From Alphaproteobacteria bacterium (lineage in GTDB: Bacteria; Pseudomonadota; Alphaproteobacteria; Rickettsiales; JABCZZ01): a DNA stretch of 52,051 nt. The DNA lies in NCBI GenBank assembly GCA_013289445.1, contig JABCZZ010000008.1, forward strand, positions 1-52,051. The letters are read 5' to 3'. This document shows positions 1-6,825 of the stretch, piece after piece. Below the pieces are notes generated by a model. The model was not told the origin of the DNA. It made no database searches and worked only from the letters and a program-made list of their open reading frames with translations. Each line of letters begins with the position of its first letter. The stretch's first letter is position 1. Position numbers and translations under genes: made by a program.

Positions 1-1
1 A

Positions 2-100
2 TTTCATACCGTCGAAACCCACGTGAAGGAAAAGCCGATTAAATCGGCATTAATTGCGCTGGGTGTAGGTTTCTTAATCGGAAGATTACTGGGCCTTTAA
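2..100 (+). CDS. C-terminal end of a DUF883 (ElaB/YqjD-like) membrane-anchored protein, partial
   Basis: Only the last 32 codons are in the window; the start lies to the left. The visible part has a short charged stretch (KEKPIKS) followed by a glycine-spaced hydrophobic segment ending in GVGFLIGRLLGL. That arrangement is typical of the C-terminal anchor of the DUF883/ElaB/YqjD family, inner-membrane proteins that associate with ribosomes in stationary phase in E. coli. The family call rests on this tail alone. A strong hairpin follows the stop codon. Confidence 0.6.
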   Translation, partial: FHTVETHVKEKPIKSALIALGVGFLIGRLLGL

Positions 101-131
101 TCGCCAGCTAAGAAATTTCTCTCTCTCGACC

Positions 132-159
132 GAGGGCATATCCTTAAGGATATGCCCTC
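132..159. terminator. Bidirectional hairpin terminator
   Basis: GAGGGCATATCC, a four-base TTAA loop, then GGATATGCCCTC form a perfect 12-bp stem. It sits between the converging ends of the DUF883 gene and mlaA. The flanking T tract is short, so it is a candidate rather than a textbook terminator. Confidence 0.6.
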
Positions 160-177
160 TTATAGTAGGGAACAGTA

Positions 178-939
178 TTAATGCTGTTTCAGTTTTTCAA
201 TCTCTGCCGTACGTGACTGTGTCACAATATAACGTACGATTTCATATTCGAAAGGCGAGCCTGACGAATAATAGCGAAAATTATTGCTGTAGCGTAAATT
301 AATCGGCTGCAGGCCATAGGCAATAACATCATACGCAGTAGTATCCTGAATATGGCTCGGCACAAGAAAGGTAAGAGTGGCGTAGTCGACCACTTTTCCC
401 ACCGTATCACGTATGTTTGACGGGCCCAGGACCGGCAACACGACATACGCACCTCCGCCCGCGCCCCAATAGCCCAGTGTTTTGCCGAAATCCTCTGGTT
501 GTCGCTCAAGACCCATACGGGTTGCGACATCAAAAGTACCGAGTCCGCCTATAGTCGTATTGAGAATAAAACGCACCAATGTAGTGGTCGCTTTCTCTGG
601 ATTGACCTGTAAAACAGCGTTCGCAAAGTTATTCACCTCACCTACATTCAGGAAGAAATTTGAAACGCCTGTGCGGGCAAATTCCGGGGTTATATACGTA
701 TAGGCATTGACTACAGGTAACAGAAAATACGTATCAAGTTCTGCATTGAATTTGTAGATGTGCTTATTGAGCCCTTCGGCTGGGTCATATACCATGAATT
801 CCTTATTCGCATAGTCCCTCTCGGCAGCATCGGTAAAATGGCGGCGCGGGGTCTCGAGGCCCTCCTGAGGCTGCGGTTCACAGCCAGCAAGTGCAAGAAA
901 CAGAAAACTATTTAATACCAGAAATACATTCTTTTGCAT
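178..939 (-). CDS. mlaA: MlaA (VacJ) family outer-membrane lipoprotein
   Basis: Encodes 253 residues with a lipoprotein signal peptide whose lipobox LAGC places the acylated cysteine at residue 20. The segment DPAEGLNKHIYKFNAELD matches the hallmark start of MlaA/VacJ, and GGLGTFDVATRMGLERQPED and the GPSNIRD region also fit. In the Mla pathway MlaA sits in the outer membrane and removes mislocalised phospholipid from the outer leaflet, passing it to MlaC and the MlaFEDB complex; none of those partners is nearby. It lies 4 bases downstream of the corrected stop of a lipoprotein hydrolase gene, so the two are probably translationally coupled. Confidence 0.92.
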   Translation of the reverse strand: MQKNVFLVLNSFLFLALAGCEPQPQEGLETPRRHFTDAAERDYANKEFMVYDPAEGLNKHIYKFNAELDTYFLLPVVNAYTYITPEFARTGVSNFFLNVGEVNNFANAVLQVNPEKATTTLVRFILNTTIGGLGTFDVATRMGLERQPEDFGKTLGYWGAGGGAYVVLPVLGPSNIRDTVGKVVDYATLTFLVPSHIQDTTAYDVIAYGLQPINLRYSNNFRYYSSGSPFEYEIVRYIVTQSRTAEIEKLKQH

Positions 940-943
940 GTGC

Positions 944-2285
944 CTAGTGTTTCATAAAGTCAACGATGTGATAGGCAACAGCAGGTGTTCCAAGATTTCC
1001 CAAATGTCCTCCGTTAGGAAAAACCATCGCATTTTTTTCCAAACAAATGGACCAGTTTATCAAGCTCGCCCGGGGCAAGAATAATATCATCCCGGTTGGT
1101 GATAAGACCCATTTCTGGATGGTGCGAAATATAACCGGCCATTGATTGCAGACTGCTTTCATCAATCAGGGCCTGTTTGGTTAAGCGCCGATCTTCGGCT
1201 CGAAATTTTTCCGTGTATATATCATCGAAATAATTTCTGAAACTGGTGCGCAGCGCTACCGCCAAATAGGGATTGAGTGACGTTGAAGTGGTGAAGCGCT
1301 GATTCTTTGGAAAAATATAGCCCGAATGGCTCATGACATCAGAGGTAAATATCATGTCAGCCGCCGCAAGCCTGAAACTCAATCCTATGATGGTCGCCAG
1401 GCGACTATCGCTCGGGTTATATTGATTATAGGCGTCAAGCAGCAGTCGTTCATTGCTGAAGTCCAGCGCATCACTGCTCTGATCCACTCTGGAAAGACGC
1501 GAGAGAGCCGTCTTTACAAAATAGTCGGCATCATTGACCCCATCGGGAAGCGCGCGGTACAGCATAGTATCTAGGACCTTCATCGAACTGTAGAGGCTCA
1601 GCGGGGGATTAATCAGCAGCACTTTGCTGAAATTCAGGGATTTCTGTTCATCATCCAGTTTGGCGGTATAGGCTGCATCCAACGCGCCGAGGCTGTAGCC
1701 TATAAGCATATGGCCGGTCACCGTCGCTTGCACAGCAATTTTCCTATCGACGATTTTCATCACTCTATAGAGGTCTTGTGCGTCTTGCGCAGGGCGGCCA
1801 ACAATATAATTCTGGCTCGCATTGATGATAAAATTAGGGTGTGTTGGCGAGGGCAGCAAAACAATACTGAATCCCGAGGCATAGAGGATATTGGAGATAA
1901 TGCGTATGGTTTCGCTGCGGCTATCCGCGCCGGTGCCGGCAATGACATACACCACGGGCGCTGCTTTAGGCTGCAGAAGCTGGCTATATTTAAAGCCGTC
2001 CTGATACCAGAATCCTTCAGGGATAGGACGATCTTTAAACAGCGTGAGCGTTTCATCTTTAGGCGCCGGGATAGCGGAATAATCCACTCTCATTTCCGGC
2101 GGCAACCCGATAATGGTTGCAGCATAAGGATTGTTGATAGGATAATTATAGGCAGGGGGGCTGTTTAACACCTGTTGAGGAGTTATGCGTTTGGGCTCAG
2201 GCGTGCAGGAAGTAATCAACGTGGCTGTTAAGAGAACAAGAAGAGGAAAAGTTCTGCGTCCCAAACAGCTTTTATTATTTTGCAT
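944..2285 (-). CDS. Alpha/beta-hydrolase-fold lipoprotein, frameshifted near the 3' end
   Basis: The uninterrupted frame runs from 2285 to 1014 (423 residues). It has a lipoprotein signal peptide (lipobox cysteine near residue 27) and a GYSLGA nucleophile elbow (G-x-S-x-G) near residue 200, preceded by VYVIAGTGAD, which could carry the oxyanion hole. The frame ends abruptly after a run of seven A's on the coding strand (plus-strand T at 1032-1038). Skipping one A continues into NAMVFPNGGHLGN and stops at 944, just before mlaA. That tail supplies the expected catalytic His (GGH), so the intact protein would be about 446 residues. The cause is either a real one-base insertion or a homopolymer sequencing error. 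The substrate is unknown; coupling to mlaA suggests a lipid-related envelope role. Confidence 0.75.
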
Positions 2286-2312
2286 AGATAATAAGTGTAA
2301 TTGCCCAACGCG

Positions 2313-2807
2313 TTATAGGGAATCGCGGCATTGCTTCAATTGCTCGGCAAAGCCATTCAACTGCACAATGTTCTGCACGCGTATGCGGTCTGAACTTCCG
2401 AAGGGGCCGGTCATTTCAGACCATTCGAGATACAGCTTGTCGCCCTTGGTCAAATGTTTTACCAACTCCTGTCCAACCTGCGGCGGGAAAATATCCTCCG
2501 AGGTTCGCAAGGTGGCGTTATCGACATTGGCGGTGAGCGTCGCACCGGGCTCCAGGTGATGATTGCTCTTCACAGAAAGTCTTAGGTTTTCTTTTTTCGA
2601 TTTACGGCTCATAAGCACCGTCAGGCCATTATAGCCGGAGGAAATACTGCAGGCCCTGGCACCGCTTTGCGTGGTGAAATGTTCCACCTGCCAGTATTTA
2701 TCGACAAGAGGCGGATGAAACTCAGCATCGCTGCCGCCGGTTTGAGGTGTAAAAGTGCAGGCGCAGGCAAGAAGCGTCATTGCGGCAGCGCACGGGCGAA
2801 GATTCAT
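2313..2807 (-). CDS. Hypothetical lipoprotein
   Basis: Encodes 164 residues. The N-terminus MNLRPCAAAMTLLACAC is a short lipoprotein-type signal with candidate acylated cysteine at residue 15 or 17. The rest is soluble, with an internal ARACSIS cysteine and a C-terminal NGFAEQLKQC. A terminal helix ending in F-x-x-x-L-x-x-C is common in invasion-associated locus B (IalB)-type periplasmic proteins, where the two cysteines can pair. That resemblance is weak. It is 27 bases upstream of the hydrolase lipoprotein on the same strand and may share its operon with mlaA. Confidence 0.7.
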   Translation of the reverse strand: MNLRPCAAAMTLLACACTFTPQTGGSDAEFHPPLVDKYWQVEHFTTQSGARACSISSGYNGLTVLMSRKSKKENLRLSVKSNHHLEPGATLTANVDNATLRTSEDIFPPQVGQELVKHLTKGDKLYLEWSEMTGPFGSSDRIRVQNIVQLNGFAEQLKQCRDSL

Positions 2808-2900
2808 ACAGTTTCCTTTTGATATTGCATCGGCAGATACTACGACACCACGGCGTCAATTCTCTGTTGGAATTACATTATACTGATTTGCAGAGTGCCG

Positions 2901-3065
2901 CTATGGGTCGATTACGTCGGCACAGGCATCGGTGGGCGCAGCCGCCACAGAGCCCACTAGCGGTATAATCTTGAGGCCGGCGGAGGCCACGCGGCAGGGT
3001 GCCGCCGCCGCTCCACAGCCTGCAAGGCACATACAACACAGCAGAAGAGCGAGGGATTTTATCAT
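2901..3065 (-). CDS. Small DUF6726-like lipoprotein
   Basis: A 54-residue ORF with signal MIKSLALLLCCMCLAGC (acylated cysteine at 17). It continues with PCRVASAGLKIIPLVGSVAA and ends ACADVIDP. The PCRV...KI-P-VG-VAA-P-DACADVID pattern is what I recall for the DUF6726 small lipoproteins of proteobacteria. Function is unknown. The start was chosen because it gives a complete lipoprotein signal. It reads toward the 164-aa lipoprotein gene. Confidence 0.65.
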   Translation of the reverse strand: MIKSLALLLCCMCLAGCGAAAAPCRVASAGLKIIPLVGSVAAAPTDACADVIDP

Positions 3066-3086
3066 AGGGCTTTAGTAAAGAAAGCC

Positions 3087-3115
3087 CGAGGCAGCCTGGA
3101 GCGCAGGCTGCCTCG
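3087..3115 (-). terminator. Hairpin terminator of the His-rich gene
   Basis: CGAGGCAGCCT, a 7-base loop and AGGCTGCCTCG form a perfect 11-bp stem just after the stop codon at 3130. On the minus strand a GGGCTTTCTTT tract follows. A second small inverted repeat (GGGCTTT/AAAGCCC, 3067-3087) overlaps it. Confidence 0.65.
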
Positions 3116-3129
3116 ATTGGTGTTAGCTA

Positions 3130-3486
3130 TTATCTATGGTCATCGTGATGATCGTCATGATGGTCGTGATGGTCGTCGTGATGATGGTCGTCGTGATGAT
3201 GGTCGTCGTGGTGATGGTCGTCGTGGTGATGATCGTCATGATGCTCATGTTCTCTGCGTTCACGCTCTCTGCGCTCACGGTCTCTGCGGTCACGATCAAG
3301 ATGATGCGGGTCATAACCGGCAGGATGCTCGACGATCACAGGCTGGGGAGCGACGACCACAGGTTGCGGTGCAACCACCACCGGCTGGGGGGCTCCGCCC
3401 AGATTAATGCCGACATTGACCTCAGCAAAAGCGGAAGCGCTCGCCAGCAAGTAAAACGCTGCCCCGGTGAGTAGTAGTTTCTTCAT
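3130..3486 (-). CDS. Secreted PXPV-repeat protein with a His/Asp-rich tail
   Basis: Encodes 118 residues from the ATG at 3486, chosen because GGAG lies 8 bases upstream and the product then starts with a clean signal peptide (MKKLLLTGAAFYLLASASAFA). The mature protein opens EVNVGINLGG, then has three PQPVVV/PQPVIV repeats, an Arg/Glu-rich stretch and a long tail of HHHDD pentads. Such a tail should bind divalent metals such as Ni, Cu or Zn; that is inference from composition. A paralogue with the same signal and EVNV-LGG start is encoded at 27724-27984. The next gene upstream (3523-3732) is another His-rich secreted protein, probably in the same operon. Confidence 0.8.
   Translation of the reverse strand: MKKLLLTGAAFYLLASASAFAEVNVGINLGGAPQPVVVAPQPVVVAPQPVIVEHPAGYDPHHLDRDRRDRERRERERREHEHHDDHHHDDHHHDDHHHDDHHHDDHHDHHDDHHDDHR
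3172..3237. repeat. 15-bp tandem repeat encoding HHHDD pentads
   Basis: About four copies of a 15-bp unit (plus-strand GTCGTCGTGATGATG type) lie in the 3' end of the His/Asp-rich gene. They are coding and the length is expected to vary by slippage. Confidence 0.8.
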
Positions 3487-3522
3487 AGAGTTCTCCATGT
3501 GATGACTTAGAGTGAACGGCAA

Positions 3523-3732
3523 CTATTCATGGTGCTCGTCATGATGCGCCTTGTGATGACCTTTATGGTGGCCTTTGTGATGACCCTTATGACCATGATG
3601 GTGTGCTGCTTTATGGCCATCATGATGGGCCGGGTGGTTCTCATGAGCCGGTTCGGCTTCCGGCGTCTGCGCTAATACCGGGCTGGCCAGCAGGGTAATA
3701 GCAAGGATGGTGGTGGACATAAGACGTTTCAT
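3523..3732 (-). CDS. Small His/Lys/Gly-rich secreted protein
   Basis: Encodes 69 residues. A signal peptide (MKRLMSTTILAITLLASPVLA) precedes a mature chain dominated by His, with HHKG repeated three to four times and ending HHDEHHE. AGGAA sits 7 bases before the ATG. Composition suggests periplasmic metal binding or buffering; no named family is recognisable. It is followed 36 bases later by the HHHDD-tail protein on the same strand, so the two probably act together. Confidence 0.75.
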   Translation of the reverse strand: MKRLMSTTILAITLLASPVLAQTPEAEPAHENHPAHHDGHKAAHHHGHKGHHKGHHKGHHKAHHDEHHE

Positions 3733-4002
3733 ATGAAATTCCTGTAAAAAAATTGTTTAAGTTGAGATGCTTATTTCAAGCAATTCCAAGCTTAGCATAC
3801 TCATGATTGGCCCCTTCTCTCCCCAACATGAATTCTTTGCAATGAGGTGCATATGCACAGACAGTAGCGCTCAATGTCCCGGTAGTTTTTGCCGCAAGCC
3901 AAAACAGTCATCCTTCAAATCCATCTCAATCAGTCTCTTAGCGTGGCACAAAGATTGCGTGGGTATTAGGAGGAATAAATTTATTTAGTAAGAGGATTAT
4001 GT

Positions 4003-4272
4003 ATGGCAGGAGCATCCGCAGTAGGCGCAGCCGGCGCCGGGGCAGCAATGGCCGCCGCAAGCAGCCAGCAAGCCCAAAGCAGCAGCAAGACCAGCAGCAA
4101 AACCAGTTCGAATAGCAGCAATCAAAGCTTTGAATTGCTGCTTGCCCAGCTTGAGCAAGGCAACAAGAAACATCCGCCCCATGCATCGCAGACAGCCAAT
4201 ACGCAAACGAGTCACACTTCTGCTGCAGCAAGTTCGGGCGCCTCATCCTCTGGCATCAGTATCAAGGCATAA
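4003..4272 (+). CDS. Low-complexity Ala/Ser/Gln-rich small protein
   Basis: Encodes 89 residues with no recognisable domain: an Ala/Gly-rich start, Ser/Lys/Thr repeats (SSKTSSKTSS), one amphipathic segment (SFELLLAQLEQ) and a Ser-rich end. AGAGGA lies 7 bases upstream of the ATG. The overlapping antisense frames are Cys-rich and look like shadows. The 270-base stretch before it (3733-4002) holds nothing I can name. Confidence 0.5.
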   Translation: MAGASAVGAAGAGAAMAAASSQQAQSSSKTSSKTSSNSSNQSFELLLAQLEQGNKKHPPHASQTANTQTSHTSAAASSGASSSGISIKA

Positions 4273-4333
4273 TCACAGGGTTGATGACGCTTTGGCGATA
4301 GGCTTCTCATTATTTTGGCAATTGGCATATCCA

Positions 4334-4996
4334 TCAAAAAATAACGTGAATATCTTTGCTGCGCTGCAGGCTGGCGGGCGTAACTGTTTCGCGTTTCCAG
4401 GGGATGCGGCCAAAATACCAGATGCGCCAGAAAACAAGGTCGGCGTTGGGATTTTTTGCAAATAACGCGGTAAAATTCTCGGTGTCGCCAATCTGCATGC
4501 CGGTACTCTCCGCTATCACCTCGCGAACATAGCGCGAGCAGAACTGGCGGTGCGAATGCAGGTTAAAGCCGGTATCGTAGAAAATGCCAAGCCGCTTGAG
4601 CGCCGCGAGCTTTAATGCGCCTTGCTGCGTTTGCGTGAGCGGCGTATTAAGCCTGCTCACTGCCACTCTCCCCGCTTGTGAGCGTTTCACAAACTTCGAA
4701 AAAGGCGTAAAGCGCGACACAGGAAATGTACTTTCGGCAATGATGGGTTCGGCGCCGGAGATATCGGTCACGATGCCCACATGATTCGTCCAGCTGCCCG
4801 TGTCATGTGCAATTTTGCGAAACGGCAGTATGTCCACCCGGATAAACACAATATCCCCCACCCGTAAGCGTTTTGCCAATTGTTGCACATTGACCCGCGC
4901 AAGCGGCTCTGCCGCCTGCGATTGCACATTGAAACAATGCAGCGCCATGAACGCCGCCAGACAGGTATATAACGGGTGTAATCGAGAATGTTCCAT
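4334..4996 (-). CDS. YiiX/YebB-like permuted NlpC/P60 (papain-fold) cysteine amidase
   Basis: Encodes 220 residues. A signal peptide of about 28 residues is followed by LRVGDIVFIR, then SWTNHVGIV (candidate catalytic His) and, far downstream, RQFCSRYVREV (candidate nucleophile Cys). The His-before-Cys order is the circularly permuted arrangement of the YiiX/YebB (C92-type) family. These enzymes are thought to cleave amide or ester bonds of lipids or peptidoglycan; the substrate here is unknown. GGAGG lies 7 bases before the ATG, and a good sigma-70-like promoter with an overlapping palindrome is just upstream. Confidence 0.8.
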   Translation of the reverse strand: MEHSRLHPLYTCLAAFMALHCFNVQSQAAEPLARVNVQQLAKRLRVGDIVFIRVDILPFRKIAHDTGSWTNHVGIVTDISGAEPIIAESTFPVSRFTPFSKFVKRSQAGRVAVSRLNTPLTQTQQGALKLAALKRLGIFYDTGFNLHSHRQFCSRYVREVIAESTGMQIGDTENFTALFAKNPNADLVFWRIWYFGRIPWKRETVTPASLQRSKDIHVIF

Positions 4997-5032
4997 GACG
5001 GCCTCCGCACAATATTTTTCGATGTATGAGAT

Positions 5033-5061
5033 ATCTTACCCTATTAATGAACATTGTTCAA
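5033..5061 (-). promoter_or_regulatory. Promoter of the YiiX-like gene with overlapping operator
   Basis: On the minus strand, TTGAAC (5061-5056), a 17-base spacer and TAAGAT (5038-5033) make a strong -35/-10 pair. The 13-bp palindrome TGAACATTGTTCA (5048-5060) covers the -35 box, and a second TTGAACA lies upstream near 5082. This looks like a repressor operator. Confidence 0.5.
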
Positions 5062-5125
5062 TATATTTTATACACTGTTCAATTAATACGCCGATATAAG
5101 TAAATATTGCAAAACGGGTGCTTTT

Positions 5126-6346
5126 TTATACCTCTGAAATATAACGCATTATACCCTGCGCCGCCGCCACGGCGGTGCTGAAGCAGCCTTGCAGAAGATA
5201 GCCGCCGGTCGGCGCCTCCCAATCGAGCATTTCGCCGGCAGCAAAGACACCGGGCTTGGCCTGAAGCATGAAATCCTTGTTCAGCGCATCTTGCACAATG
5301 CCGCCGGCGGTGGAAATGGCCCGGCCAATATCTGCAGCGGCAGTGAGTGTGATGGGCAGCGCCTTGAGGCGCGCAGCCAATGCGCCAGGGCTTGCCTGCG
5401 CCAGTTGCTCGGAAGGGGTCACTTCACGCAGCAGGGCAATAGCAAGTGGCGATAATCCGCCGCGGCGCAAATAACTGCTAAGGGATTGACTGCCGCGTGG
5501 TGCTTCCAGTTTTTGCGCGAGCGACGTAAGCGCGATGCTGGGGCGAAGATCGAGCTGCAACACCGCGCTACCCTGCACGGCAATCGCATCGCGCAGGCCT
5601 GCCGACAACGCATACACTACGCCGCCCTCCAGGCCCGATGTCGTGATCATTGCCTCGCCCTGGCGTGATATGCCGTTATGGCAGAGCGTCACCGGCTTGA
5701 GCGGCTGGCCGGCAAAGCGGCTGCGGAAATACTCCGACCAAGGCACCATAAAACCGCAATTGGCCGGGCGCAGCGCAGCAAGTGCAACACCTGATGCAGC
5801 CAGAATCTTGCTCCAGCCGCCGTCACTTCCAAGACGCGGCCATGAAGCGCCGCCAAGCGCGAGCAGCGTAGCATCCGCTTTTGCCAAAACCCTCTGTCCC
5901 GCCGCATCGGTAAACTGCAGTGACTCGCCTTCCCATCCCTGCCAGATATGGCGCGGCATAAATCGTACGCCCAGCTGCTCGAGCCGCAACAACCATGCAC
6001 GCAGCAATGGAGCCGCTTTCATGCTGCGCGGAAAAACACGTCCACTGCTGCCGATAAATGTTTTCTGCCCCAACCCTTCGCACCATGCGCGGAGCGCCTC
6101 CGGCGGGAAGGCGCGAATGCAAGGCGCAAGCCAGTCTGCGGCAGTGCCATAATGCTTAAGAAACGTTTCAAGCTTCTCGCTATGGGTAAGATTAAGCCCG
6201 CCGCGCCCTGCCATCAGTAATTTGCGGCCCGGCGTCGGCATGCGGTCATACATCGTCACGCGGTGTCCTGCGCCTGCGAGAATTTCGCCAGCCATCAACC
6301 CGGAGGGTCCAGCCCCGATAATGGCAATGTTTTTGTGCCGCTGCAT
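5126..6346 (-). CDS. FAD-dependent oxidoreductase, TIGR03862/BaiN-like (HI0933 family)
   Basis: Encodes 406 residues. The N-terminus IAIIGAGPSGLMAGEIL is a Rossmann dinucleotide-binding motif. It is followed by GRKLLMAGRGGLNLTHSE, the signature of the HI0933/BaiN flavoproteins, and a second FAD contact (GVFAAGEMLDWEAPTGGYLL) near the C-terminus. Length and motifs fit the TIGR03862 subfamily. The physiological substrate is not established for this group. It is divergent from the RidA gene. Confidence 0.88.
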   Translation of the reverse strand: MQRHKNIAIIGAGPSGLMAGEILAGAGHRVTMYDRMPTPGRKLLMAGRGGLNLTHSEKLETFLKHYGTAADWLAPCIRAFPPEALRAWCEGLGQKTFIGSSGRVFPRSMKAAPLLRAWLLRLEQLGVRFMPRHIWQGWEGESLQFTDAAGQRVLAKADATLLALGGASWPRLGSDGGWSKILAASGVALAALRPANCGFMVPWSEYFRSRFAGQPLKPVTLCHNGISRQGEAMITTSGLEGGVVYALSAGLRDAIAVQGSAVLQLDLRPSIALTSLAQKLEAPRGSQSLSSYLRRGGLSPLAIALLREVTPSEQLAQASPGALAARLKALPITLTAAADIGRAISTAGGIVQDALNKDFMLQAKPGVFAAGEMLDWEAPTGGYLLQGCFSTAVAAAQGIMRYISEV

Positions 6347-6471
6347 ACGTTAGAGATACCTTTCGCAACTACGCAGGTCAAAGCAGGATTAGCCGGCGCG
6401 CCCAATAATGCCATCGACAAGCAAAAAGAAGATGTATAGAGAGGATTCAATATTATTCCGCAGGAGGTTTT

Positions 6472-6825
6472 ATGTCCGACATACGCCGTATCGAACCTGG
6501 CGCACGCATGAGTGAAGCGGTCATCCATGGAAACAAGGTGTATACCTGCGGCATTGTGGCAGATAAGACCATGGGTCAATCCGTGCTGCTGCAGACGCAA
6601 GAGGTATTACAACAAATCGACAGCCTTCTGGCGCAGGCAGGCAGTGACAAAACCCGCATTCTTAAAGCCAACATCTGGCTGACCAACATGAAAAACTTCG
6701 CCCAGATGAATCAGGCATGGGATGCATGGGCAGTGCCGGGAAAAACGCCTGCGCGCGCGACAATGGAAGCAAAACTGGCGGCGCCCGGCTACGATGTTGA
6801 AATCATGATTGAAGCCGCCTGCTAA
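6472..6825 (+). CDS. RidA-family (YjgF/UK114-like) protein
   Basis: Encodes 117 residues. The fold signature is seen in VIHGNKVYTCGIV, the ILKANIWLTNMKNFAQMN segment and the C-terminal PARATMEAKLA...DVEIMIEAAC, which contains the Arg used by RidA enzymes to bind the imine carboxylate. RidA proteins hydrolyse reactive enamines and imines such as 2-aminoacrylate. The sequence is closer to the small YjgH/YoaB-type branch, whose substrates are uncertain. AGGAGG lies just before the ATG. The stop overlaps the stop of the converging TPR gene. Confidence 0.88.
   Translation: MSDIRRIEPGARMSEAVIHGNKVYTCGIVADKTMGQSVLLQTQEVLQQIDSLLAQAGSDKTRILKANIWLTNMKNFAQMNQAWDAWAVPGKTPARATMEAKLAAPGYDVEIMIEAAC

Noticed and set aside
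3172..3237. CRISPR-like repeat
   Set aside because: The 15-bp units are contiguous, in frame and encode HHHDD; no spacers.
3767..3988. 73-codon plus-strand ORF
   Set aside because: No ribosome site, signal peptide or motif; odd composition in a non-coding gap.
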